Assembly (NCBI GenBank): GCA_947472965.1
Contig: CANJEF010000074.1
Location: 1 to 6,443, forward strand
Reading direction: 5' to 3'
DNA: 6,443 nt
Source: Sphingobacteriales bacterium
GTDB taxonomy: Bacteria > Bacteroidota > Bacteroidia > Chitinophagales > Chitinophagaceae
The notes beneath the pieces were generated by a model. It was not told the DNA's origin. It was given only the letters and a program-made list of their open reading frames with translations, and did no database searches. Position numbers and translations under genes: made by a program. Of this stretch, positions 1 through 6,443 are shown one piece after another (position 1 is the stretch's first letter; each line of letters begins with the position of its first letter).

Positions 1-873
1 ATCCAGTAATTGCTTCGCACCAGCTAGAATTTCAAATGTTGATTTTTCTGTTTTTCTGGATACCACGGCTTGCTGCCAAGATGAGTTTACTTTTTCGTTT
101 GCAGTATCACTGGTAAACGCGGTGTAAAAATTTTGGGCGTTGAAAGATCTGTTGTCAATTGCTCCCCTGATCATTACGGACCATCGTTCATTGAATTTCT
201 TTCCCATGCTCAACACCAAGTTGCTGTTGTTGAAGTATCCCGTTGTTCCTCTTAGCGGGGGTCCATCTGCTTTCATTTTTTGATAGCCAAGCGAGATATA
301 TCCTTGCTTTTTTTGTGAGCGCAGGTATGCGGACTGGTTGAACATACCATAGCTTCCCACACTTAACTTAACTTCTCCAGTTTCTTTTTGATTGCTATAT
401 TTTTCCTGAAATTGTTTCGTAATAATATTAATGACTCCACCAACTGCGTCTGGACCAAATACACCTGATGTAGATCCCTTCAGCACCTCTATCCGGTCAA
501 TGTCATTGGGGTGGATTGGAATGTAGCTGTTGAAATGTCCTGTTAATGGATCATTGATTCGGATCCCATCAATCACTACCAATACCTGTTGAAATGTACC
601 ACCCCTTATTATAATATCGCTTTGCGCGCCCTGTGGGCCCCTTTGCTGAACCTCAATACCGGGAATCAGCCTTAGTAATTCATCAAGGCTATTTACTGGA
701 TAGCGGCGAATTTCATCCTGTTTGATTACTAGTATATTCCTGCCAGTTTCTTTTAATCTCTGCGCACTGAGGTTTCCTGTAACAACAACTGGTTCAAGTT
801 CCTGTGAGATTGTATTAATTGAAGCCAATGCCAAACAAAAAGTGAGTAGAAAGGATAACCTTGTAAAAATCAT
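1..873 (-). CDS. TonB-dependent receptor, BtuB/Cir-type, C-terminus cut by window edge
   Basis: This is an outer-membrane beta-barrel receptor expected to import a scarce ligand using TonB/ExbBD energy. The reverse strand is open for 291 codons from the ATG whose A is at 873 to the window edge, so only signal, plug and early barrel are present. Residues 1-23 are a signal peptide (MIFTRLSFLLTFCLALAS, cleaved near TIS/Q). A TonB-box-like segment, LEPVVVTGN, lies at residues 26-34. The plug domain follows at about 45-152, with LDELLRLIPGIEV, IIIRGG, VVIDGIRIND, DIDRIEVLKG and DAVGGVINIIT in the BtuB order. Barrel strands start near residue 165. There is no STN or CarboxypepD_reg extension, unlike the receptor at 1679-4390. 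The start fits the signal peptide and a good promoter 49 bases upstream. Resemblance to BtuB is by plug layout only. The leader is too short for a cobalamin riboswitch, so the ligand is unassigned. The family call is firm. Confidence 0.93.
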   Translation of the reverse strand, partial: MIFTRLSFLLTFCLALASINTISQELEPVVVTGNLSAQRLKETGRNILVIKQDEIRRYPVNSLDELLRLIPGIEVQQRGPQGAQSDIIIRGGTFQQVLVVIDGIRINDPLTGHFNSYIPIHPNDIDRIEVLKGSTSGVFGPDAVGGVINIITKQFQEKYSNQKETGEVKLSVGSYGMFNQSAYLRSQKKQGYISLGYQKMKADGPPLRGTTGYFNNSNLVLSMGKKFNERWSVMIRGAIDNRSFNAQNFYTAFTSDTANEKVNSSWQQAVVSRKTEKSTFEILAGAKQLLD

Positions 874-921
874 TTATTATGTTTTGACCACGCATTTGTG
901 TTTTTTATTGCGTAATCTCCG

Positions 922-950
922 CAAAAATAATTCAGTATAATCAGCGCAAC
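922..950 (-). promoter_or_regulatory. Bacteroidota-type promoter of the left receptor gene
   Basis: On the minus strand TATTTTTG (929-922) matches the Bacteroidota -7 consensus TAnnTTTG exactly. It is preceded by a GTTG element (950-947) with a 17-bp spacer to the TA. This is within the TTG/17-23 bp/TAnnTTTG arrangement described for Flavobacterium. It would start a transcript near 915, giving a 5' leader of roughly 40 bases before the ATG at 873. The bases just upstream of that ATG are A-rich (AATAAA) with no Shine-Dalgarno sequence, as is usual in this phylum. Transcription start itself is inferred. Confidence 0.6.
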
Positions 951-983
951 TTGTTTTTGCCTATCTTTTTTATGGATGGCGGT

Positions 984-1003
984 TGCATTAACAATTTAAT
1001 GCA
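984..1003. repeat. Perfect 8-bp inverted repeat with 4-base loop, possible operator or leader hairpin
   Basis: TGCATTAA (984-991), CAAT (992-995) and TTAATGCA (996-1003) form a perfect palindrome 25 bases upstream of the preferred start of the small secreted protein. It lies in the divergent region, on the side of the four-gene operon. It could be a site for a dimeric regulator or, if transcribed, a short hairpin in the leader. It is AT-rich and is not followed by a U-tract, so it is not a typical terminator. An in-frame ATG at 999 sits inside the right arm, and translation from it would be affected by any such hairpin. Function is inferred from symmetry and position only. Confidence 0.45.
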
Positions 1004-1028
1004 TACATTGTACGCAAGTTTAAGAACT

Positions 1029-1685
1029 ATGGGAAGAGTAGCTTTGCTTTTTGTCTCCTTTATTGTGTTCGTGCATTCTAGTTTATTTGCCTTTTTGAAA
1101 ACTGATACAATTCAAAACAACAGTCTGTTATACTCTGGTTTTGAATATACCAGAGGATTGATTCTTTTTGGTGAATCTCCTTTTTATTTAGGGAGTGACC
1201 CATTGAAGGGGGTGGTAAAATACCAGGGTAATTTTTATTCAGTTCAAGAGCTACAATATGATTGCCACAATGATGTAGTGGTTACAAAAGACCGTCTTGG
1301 TAATCTTTCTATAGAACTCATCAAGGAAAAAATCGATGAATTTAATATCGGAGACCATCATTTTGATAAGCTAAAAATACAAGGAAAACGAGGTGAGTTC
1401 TATGAGAGAGTGCATGTGGGCAAACGCTCTTTATATATTCAATGGCAGAAAAAAATTGTAAATAACCGGGTTGACGAAAAACGCTATCAACTATTCAGGA
1501 ATGTTTATATCATAAATTCAAAGGATACTGTCAGAATAAACAAAGTATCAGACTATTTTGAACTTTTAGGTGAAAACCAAGCTAAAATCAAAAGGTATTA
1601 CAAAGAACAGCATCTAAAATTCCGAAAGGATCCTGTGTTGGCAATGGAAATAATGGAAAAAAAAGCGGAAACTGAAGGATGGTAA
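1029..1685 (+). CDS. Small secreted protein of unknown function, first gene of the receptor operon
   Basis: Encodes 218 residues and I cannot assign a named family. The start chosen is ATG 1029 because it gives a clean signal peptide (MGRVALLFVSFIVFVHSSLFA, cleaved near residue 21). In-frame starts at TTG 951, ATG 972 and ATG 999 would add 26, 19 or 10 mostly polar residues ahead of it. The mature part has a stretch at about 61-112 (GVVKYQGNFYSVQELQYD, then NDVVVTKD, and an EKIDEF.IGDHHF segment). From memory this resembles unnamed Bacteroidota proteins with a VxYdGxxYxxVxLxYD pattern. The C-terminal third is rich in Lys, Glu and Tyr. There is one cysteine (C79), no lipobox and no further membrane segment, so the protein should be periplasmic or exported. 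Its last 7 bases overlap the receptor gene, which points to translational coupling. An accessory role for the receptor is inference. Confidence 0.75.
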   Translation: MGRVALLFVSFIVFVHSSLFAFLKTDTIQNNSLLYSGFEYTRGLILFGESPFYLGSDPLKGVVKYQGNFYSVQELQYDCHNDVVVTKDRLGNLSIELIKEKIDEFNIGDHHFDKLKIQGKRGEFYERVHVGKRSLYIQWQKKIVNNRVDEKRYQLFRNVYIINSKDTVRINKVSDYFELLGENQAKIKRYYKEQHLKFRKDPVLAMEIMEKKAETEGW

Positions 1686-4390
1686 AAAAAATTAGAATCG
1701 CGGTTTTGTTTACAGTGCTATTGTCAGGCAACTTATTTGCCCAAAATAGAAGTGCTTTCGATAGCTTGATTAATTTGCTTGAGAAAAATCATCCCTATAG
1801 CTTTTTCTATGATGCTACCTTAACCAAACAAATTGAAATTGATGCATCGTCTTATGTCGGATCGCTGGATCAAATACTCGCCAGGGTATTGGATCAAACA
1901 GGGCTGGTTTTTGTAAAAGACAATCAGGGAAGAATCTTTATATCCAAAAGCAGTCAGCTTCTTCCAAAGCTGGTAGATGATTTCTTTTCAATAAAAAAGA
2001 ACTCTGACCTAGTTCCAGTTTCAACTGATATCCAAGAGACAACGGTAATAGCCCAAACTGAAAATCTCGTATATAACATCGGTAAAAAAGGAAGCAGTGG
2101 AAATACTGCTATTATATCGGGATATATTCGTGATATAAAAAATGGTGAACCCCTGAGTGCAGCTACTGTAGCTGTTGAAGGCGGAAAAGTAGTATCTACA
2201 GACGGTTTTGGTTTTTATTCAATCACCATTCCCAAAGGCAGGGGTATTTTGAAGGTAAGCAGCATTGGTATGAAAGAGCGTATCATGCAATTGAACGTCC
2301 AAGGAGATGGAAAGCTTGAACTGGAAATGAGAGAGGATGTGAAGAGTTTGAAAACAATTGTAATAGCACAAAAACAATCCAATGTGCGCGGTATGCAAAT
2401 GGGTGTAGAGCGCTTGAGTATTAAAACCATTAAGCAAATACCAGCTATTTTCGGTGAAACGGATCTTATGCGTTCGTTACTAACCTTGCCGGGTGTGACT
2501 TCTGTTGGCGAGGGCACTGCAGGGTATAATGTTAGGGGTGGGGCCACAGACCAAAACCTGGTTTTATTAAATGATATGACCTTATTTAATCCTACGCATC
2601 TTTTCGGATTTTTCTCGGCGGTTGATCCAGAAGTGGTGCGTGGACTTGAACTATATAAAAGTGCCATACCCGAAAAATTCGGTGGAAGGATTTCTTCTAT
2701 TATGGATGTAACTACCAGAGATGGCAATAGTAAAAAACTTACCGGCACAGCAGGGTTAGGCCCTTTAACAAGCAAGTTTACACTCGAAGGACCATTGGGT
2801 AGTGAAAAGACAACTTTTCTTGCTGGTGGAAGAATTACCTACTCCAATTGGATATTGAAAGAGATAAAGGATCCAACTTTCAACAAAAGCAAAGCTTCTT
2901 TTTATGATTTCATGATTCATGTTTCACATACATTTTCTGATAAAGACAGGCTTTATATTTCAGCGTATACCAGCAGTGATCGATTCAGGCTAAATGCTGA
3001 TTCCACTTATTCTTATGTTAACCAAAATATGAATGTGAAGTGGAAACATTCTTTTTCAAACAAGCTTTATGCTGTCTTTTCAACCGTGTTGAATCATTAT
3101 CAGTATAATGTTGAGGGAAGGAACAATCCAATTGATGCATTCAACATTTCATTCGGAATAAAGCAACTAGGCGCAAAGGCCGACTTCAAATTCTCCCCGA
3201 ATAATAAGCATGACATCAATTTTGGGTTTCAACATCTCTTGTATGATTTGAATCCTGGTCAAATTGCTCCATTCAATACCAGTTCTAAAATAAAACCACT
3301 GTCACTGGAGAATGAAAAGGCAACAGAAAGTTCCCTTTACCTTGGAGATCAATATTCAATAACGGATAAGTTGTCGATACAAGGGGGACTTAGGTATAGT
3401 TATTACCGCTTCCTGGGTCCACAAGGTATTTATCAGTACGCTGCGGGACAGCCTCGCAATGAATCAACCGTTCAGGATTCCTTGAAATATGGCAAAGGGG
3501 AATTGATAAAACCTTATCATGGTCCAGAATTGAGATTTTCTGCAAGGTATTTGCTTAGCGACAAAACATCCTTGAAGTTGAGTTATAATAGTTTGAGGCA
3601 GTACATCCATATGATTACAAATACCACTGCCATTTCGCCTACCGATATTTGGAAGCTCAGCGACCCATTTGTAAAACCACAAATAGGAGAACAACTTTCT
3701 GCCGGAATTTATATGCAACCTGGTACTAAAGGGATTGAACTTTCTTTTGAGGCCTATTACAAAAGGAGTAAGAACTACCTTGATTATAAAAGTGGTGCAA
3801 AGTTGATACTCAATGAAAATATTGAAAGGGATGTAATCAATACAATTGGAAAGGCATACGGCATCGAAGTGTTGTTGAAAAAACCTTCGGGGAAATTAAA
3901 TGGCTGGCTGAGTTATACTTATTCACGAACCCTTTTAAAAGTGGAGGATCCTACAGCAGGAGAAACTATCAATAAAGGTGAATATTATCCAGCCAACTTT
4001 GATAAGCCACATGTTGCTAGCTTTGTAGGCAACTATAGGGTATCACAGCGATTTAGCTTTTCGCTGACCTCTACCTACAGCACCGGGCGCCCAATCACCT
4101 TGCCTATCGGAACATTTAATTTGGGAGGTTCACCAAGGGTGTATTATTCAGAACGAAATGCATACCGCATTCCTGATTTTTTCAGGACAGACTTTTCTAT
4201 GACGTTGGAAGGAAATCATAAACTCAGTCAAAAAGTTCATAATTCATGGACATTTGGGATTTATAATATTACAGGACGTGATAATCCTTATTCAGTTTAT
4301 TTTGTTCTGGAAAATGGGCAAATCAAAGGATATCAATTGGCAGTATTTGCAACAGCTATTCCATTCTTGTCATTCAATTTGAGATTTTGA
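1679..4390 (+). CDS. TonB-dependent receptor with STN and CarboxypepD_reg-like extensions
   Basis: A 903-residue outer-membrane transporter, complete. Residues 1-21 are the signal peptide (cleaved after NLFA). About 27-90 is a secretin/TonB short N-terminal (STN) domain (YSFFYD, LDQILARVLDQTGLVF, IFISK), as in FecA-type transducers. About 146-218 is a CarboxypepD_reg-like beta-sandwich (SGYIRDIKNGEPLSAATVAV, STDGFGFYSITIPKG). TIVIAQ at 226-231 is TonB-box-like, and a near copy, TTVIAQ, lies at 121-126. The plug covers about 245-347 (GETDLMRSLLTLPGV, YNVRGG, DQNLVLLNDM, THLFGFFSAVDPEVV, ELYKSAIPEKFGGRISS). The rest is barrel, ending in FNLRF with the terminal Phe expected for BAM assembly. The ATG overlaps the upstream gene by 7 bases, and its stop overlaps the DUF4249 gene by one. 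No sigma/anti-sigma pair lies nearby, so signalling through STN is unproven. Family assignment is secure; the substrate is unknown. Confidence 0.96.
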   Translation: MVKKIRIAVLFTVLLSGNLFAQNRSAFDSLINLLEKNHPYSFFYDATLTKQIEIDASSYVGSLDQILARVLDQTGLVFVKDNQGRIFISKSSQLLPKLVDDFFSIKKNSDLVPVSTDIQETTVIAQTENLVYNIGKKGSSGNTAIISGYIRDIKNGEPLSAATVAVEGGKVVSTDGFGFYSITIPKGRGILKVSSIGMKERIMQLNVQGDGKLELEMREDVKSLKTIVIAQKQSNVRGMQMGVERLSIKTIKQIPAIFGETDLMRSLLTLPGVTSVGEGTAGYNVRGGATDQNLVLLNDMTLFNPTHLFGFFSAVDPEVVRGLELYKSAIPEKFGGRISSIMDVTTRDGNSKKLTGTAGLGPLTSKFTLEGPLGSEKTTFLAGGRITYSNWILKEIKDPTFNKSKASFYDFMIHVSHTFSDKDRLYISAYTSSDRFRLNADSTYSYVNQNMNVKWKHSFSNKLYAVFSTVLNHYQYNVEGRNNPIDAFNISFGIKQLGAKADFKFSPNNKHDINFGFQHLLYDLNPGQIAPFNTSSKIKPLSLENEKATESSLYLGDQYSITDKLSIQGGLRYSYYRFLGPQGIYQYAAGQPRNESTVQDSLKYGKGELIKPYHGPELRFSARYLLSDKTSLKLSYNSLRQYIHMITNTTAISPTDIWKLSDPFVKPQIGEQLSAGIYMQPGTKGIELSFEAYYKRSKNYLDYKSGAKLILNENIERDVINTIGKAYGIEVLLKKPSGKLNGWLSYTYSRTLLKVEDPTAGETINKGEYYPANFDKPHVASFVGNYRVSQRFSFSLTSTYSTGRPITLPIGTFNLGGSPRVYYSERNAYRIPDFFRTDFSMTLEGNHKLSQKVHNSWTFGIYNITGRDNPYSVYFVLENGQIKGYQLAVFATAIPFLSFNLRF

Positions 4391-5511
4391 TGAAAAGGTT
4401 ATTGACGATATTAATTATAAGTTTAATTACAGTGCAATGTAAAAAGCCATTCGATCCTCCTGTTGCAGAAGTAGATCAATCTGTTTTGGTTGTTGAAGGC
4501 ACTATCGCAGTAGGTAAAAAAATTGAAAATATATTTATCTTAAGTAAGCTTAAAACACTACAAGATAAATCATTACGGATTCCAGAGAAGAATGCACGTG
4601 TTTATATAGAGTCAAGTAATGGTACAACTTGGAATTTACCAGAGTCGGGGAATGGTCTTTATAAATCAGTCTTGGATCTTCCTGAAACGGGAAGTTATAA
4701 ACTCATGATTACGACTGCTGGAGGAAAAAATTATGAATCAGCGGTTGAAAAAGCTGTTAATACACCACCTATTGACAGTGTAACTTGGAAGCAGGAAATA
4801 GATCTTCAACTTTATGTTCATACACGCGATCCAGCTAATGCTACCCGCTATTACAAGTGGGAGTTTATTGAGACCTTCGAGCGTCATTCCTGGTATCAAA
4901 GTTTACTGGATTTTGTTGATGGTAAAGTTGTAAACAGGCCTCTTGGTGACCAGATCCATTTTTGTTGGACCAATGATACCTCTAAATCGATTTTAATTAA
5001 CAATACGCTTTCATTGGATGAGGATATTGTGAGCTATCAGCCCATTCAAAAAATACTACAGCCAAGCGACAAGCTTTCTGTTCGGTATAGCATTCTTGTT
5101 AGGCAGTTGGGTTTGACTAAGGAAGCTTATAATTTTTGGAACATCTTGAAAAAAAATACAGAATTGACTGGCACCCTATTTGATCCTCAGCCATCAAAAA
5201 TGCCCTCAAACATAATTTGTACAAACGACAATTCAAGGGTTGCTGTAGGGTATATTTCAGTTGGTAAGGTTACTGAAAAAAGACTATTTATCATGAACTC
5301 AGCGATGAATTTATGGCCTTCTCCAAATGAAGAAGATTTATGCCCTTCGATATCAGACCGGCCTGCAAAGTCAATAGAATTTATAAAGCAAAACCCCAGT
5401 TATGTCCCAGCATATTTCGAAACACTGAGCGGTAATCTTGTGATTGCCAGAAAAAATTGTGTTGATTGTAGGATCGAAAAGGGAAGTAACATTAAACCGG
5501 TTTTTTGGTAG
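4390..5511 (+). CDS. DUF4249 family outer-membrane lipoprotein
   Basis: A 373-residue predicted lipoprotein, likely the accessory partner of the preceding receptor. ATG 4390 is preferred over the adjacent TTG 4387 because it gives the TGATG stop-start overlap with the receptor gene. Residues 1-16 form a hydrophobic signal ending ISLITVQ, followed by Cys17 and KKPF. The Gln just before the Cys is unusual for a lipobox, so lipidation is probable rather than certain. About 32-125 is an Ig-like beta region (VLVVEGTI, ARVYIESSNG, GLYKSVLDLPETGSYKLMI, IDSVTW), the usual DUF4249 opening. The C-terminus, CVDCRIEKGSNIKPVFW with Cys357 and Cys360, matches the family's CxxC...P.(F/Y)W ending as I remember it. 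Other cysteines are 192, 277 and 318. DUF4249 genes commonly follow TonB-dependent receptor genes in Bacteroidota. A SusD-like capture role at the cell surface is inference. Confidence 0.88.
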   Translation: MKRLLTILIISLITVQCKKPFDPPVAEVDQSVLVVEGTIAVGKKIENIFILSKLKTLQDKSLRIPEKNARVYIESSNGTTWNLPESGNGLYKSVLDLPETGSYKLMITTAGGKNYESAVEKAVNTPPIDSVTWKQEIDLQLYVHTRDPANATRYYKWEFIETFERHSWYQSLLDFVDGKVVNRPLGDQIHFCWTNDTSKSILINNTLSLDEDIVSYQPIQKILQPSDKLSVRYSILVRQLGLTKEAYNFWNILKKNTELTGTLFDPQPSKMPSNIICTNDNSRVAVGYISVGKVTEKRLFIMNSAMNLWPSPNEEDLCPSISDRPAKSIEFIKQNPSYVPAYFETLSGNLVIARKNCVDCRIEKGSNIKPVFW

Positions 5512-5525
5512 AATAAAAATTATTA

Positions 5526-6443
5526 ATGTCAAAGAATTTAGCCATATCATTCATCTTGTTTTTTTTGGTTCAATATGCATCTGCACAACCTGTAGCTGCA
5601 GTGAATATAGAACTGCATTCAGATCAGCGCGTATATGTAGCTGGCGAAATGGTTTGGTTGGATGGAAAGTTAGAGGGAGCGGCGAACTCCAAATTTATTG
5701 ATGTGCATTTGATAGACAGGACTGGACTGGAAAAGGGGAGCGTTACGTTGCTTAATCAGGATGGCAGGTTTTACGGTTATATCGAAGTGCCAAAAGAAAT
5801 AAGGTCGGATTTTTATTTTTTGGATTGCAGCATCAAAGGTATTTCTACCAAGTCACTAGTCTTGCCCATTATAGTCATTCATCCTTCCTATCCGCCAGGA
5901 ACCTGCGAGTTAAAAGGCCCACAACCGCCTTCAATTAAAAATTCGGGTTCATCTTCAATTTCCATTGTAGGAAATCAGTCATATCCAATTCGAGGAGAAG
6001 TAAAATTTGATGTCTCAGGCCTATCTGACCTTAAGAACATTTCCGTGAATGTTGTTCGTGATGATATGTTATCTGCCTATGCTGATAGTGTGATTTCACC
6101 ATATACTATTTTTACTTCTCATGCTGCTAAAGGGGATGTTGAATCGGAAGGTCATCAGGTAATTGCAAGAGTACTTGATATTGAAAGAGGACTGCCGATG
6201 AAGGGTATTCCTGTTTATGCTTCCATCATGGGCGATCAGGCCAATGTTTCATATGGATTATCAGATGCACAAGGGGAAATAAAATTCTTGTTTGCACCAG
6301 TTTTAAACGAGACACGAATTGTCTTTTCAGTGCCGTTAAAAGATTCAAAGAAGGTCAAGGTTGAAATGCTTGATAACAATGTTATTCATGAACCCATTTC
6401 TTTTCCTTGTCTGGTTTTGAAGGAAGCAATGAGAAATAGCATA
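5526..6443 (+). CDS. MG2-like domain secreted protein, C-terminus cut by window edge
   Basis: The frame is open for 306 codons from ATG 5526 to the edge, so the protein is incomplete. Residues 1-20 are a signal peptide (MSKNLAISFILFFLVQYASA, cleaved before Gln21). About 27-115 resembles the macroglobulin MG2 domain seen in large Bacteroidota envelope proteins: IELHSDQRVYVAGEMVWLDG matches the family's HTDrxxYxxGExxWF pattern, followed by DVHLIDRTG and GRFYGYIEVP. About 209-257 looks like a second beta-sandwich (GHQVIARVLDIERGLPMKGIPVYASI, then SDAQGEIKF), comparable to the carboxypeptidase-regulatory-like repeats of the same family. Proteins of this type often reach 700-900 residues, so much is probably missing. 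The gene begins 14 bases after the DUF4249 stop with an A-rich leader (GAATAAAAATTATTA) and no Shine-Dalgarno sequence, and so belongs to the same operon. No thioester motif is visible in the part present. Function with the receptor is unknown. Confidence 0.8.
   Translation, partial: MSKNLAISFILFFLVQYASAQPVAAVNIELHSDQRVYVAGEMVWLDGKLEGAANSKFIDVHLIDRTGLEKGSVTLLNQDGRFYGYIEVPKEIRSDFYFLDCSIKGISTKSLVLPIIVIHPSYPPGTCELKGPQPPSIKNSGSSSISIVGNQSYPIRGEVKFDVSGLSDLKNISVNVVRDDMLSAYADSVISPYTIFTSHAAKGDVESEGHQVIARVLDIERGLPMKGIPVYASIMGDQANVSYGLSDAQGEIKFLFAPVLNETRIVFSVPLKDSKKVKVEMLDNNVIHEPISFPCLVLKEAMRNSI

Noticed and set aside
874..915. Possible cobalamin riboswitch upstream of the BtuB-like receptor.
   Set aside because: The predicted leader is only about 40 bases, far shorter than such a riboswitch, and no B12-box-like sequence is visible.
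722..940. A short plus-strand open frame of 72 codons crossing the start of the left receptor.
   Set aside because: Most of it is antisense to the receptor's signal peptide and plug. Its product has no coherent domain, and the opposite strand has far stronger coding evidence.
952..1011. Plus-strand promoter candidates: TGTTTTTG (952-959) and TTG (983-985) with TACATTGT (1004-1011).
   Set aside because: The first differs from the consensus in the key A and has no TTG at the right distance. The second matches TAnnTTTG at only 6 of 8 positions and would leave a leader of about 11 bases.
951..1028. Longer N-terminus for the small secreted protein from TTG 951, ATG 972 or ATG 999.
   Set aside because: These place a polar stretch ahead of an otherwise clean signal peptide beginning at ATG 1029, and the 999 start lies inside the palindrome. 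They are not excluded, only less likely.
1657..1691. Two A8 tracts (1657-1664 and 1684-1691) around the overlap, suggesting slippage that would fuse the leader protein to the receptor.
   Set aside because: A -1 slip in the first tract does enter the receptor's frame, but it meets TGA at 1673-1675 before the receptor ATG at 1679, so no fusion would result.
2215..2775. A 186-codon open frame on the minus strand inside the receptor gene.
   Set aside because: It lies wholly opposite the conserved plug-coding region, has no recognisable product or export signal, and is best read as a shadow of the receptor gene.
5444..5701. An 85-codon plus-strand open frame spanning the DUF4249/MG2-like junction.
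   Set aside because: It overlaps the conserved C-terminus of DUF4249 and the signal peptide and MG2-like start of the next gene, both in other frames with clear homology patterns.

Overview
The window looks like a piece of a Bacteroidota chromosome, probably from the Chitinophagaceae, Cytophagales or Sphingobacteria side of the phylum. The DNA is AT-rich. The starts lack Shine-Dalgarno sequences and have A-rich leaders. One promoter fits the Bacteroidota form (TTG, 17-bp spacer, TAnnTTTG). Every gene encodes an envelope protein of a type typical of this phylum: TonB-dependent receptors with STN and carboxypeptidase-regulatory-like extensions, a DUF4249 lipoprotein and an MG2-type protein.

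Layout. Positions 1-873 (minus strand) hold the first 291 codons of a compact BtuB/Cir-type TonB-dependent receptor whose C-terminal barrel lies beyond the left edge. A 155-bp divergent intergenic region (874-1028) carries its promoter and a perfect 8-bp palindrome. From 1029 to the right edge, four plus-strand genes are packed head to tail. They are a small secreted protein of unknown function (1029-1685), a 903-residue STN/CarboxypepD_reg/plug/barrel TonB-dependent receptor (1679-4390), a DUF4249 lipoprotein (4390-5511), and the first 306 codons of a protein with an MG2-like (macroglobulin-type) N-terminal domain (5526 to the edge). The junctions are a 7-nt overlap, a 1-nt overlap (TGATG) and a 14-nt gap, so the four are very likely one operon.

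How the genes may work together. The receptor would be a TonB-powered outer-membrane transporter, and the DUF4249 lipoprotein its likely accessory, much as SusD serves SusC; this pairing is common in Bacteroidota. The small leader protein and the MG2-like protein would be periplasmic or surface partners. The substrate cannot be read from the sequence. The STN domain suggests cell-surface signalling, but no FecR-type anti-sigma factor or ECF sigma factor gene lies in the window.

No RNA genes, CRISPR arrays, insertion sequences or terminators were found. The least explained features are the small leader protein, two near-identical TonB-box-like motifs flanking the receptor's CarboxypepD_reg-like domain, and the palindrome upstream of the operon.
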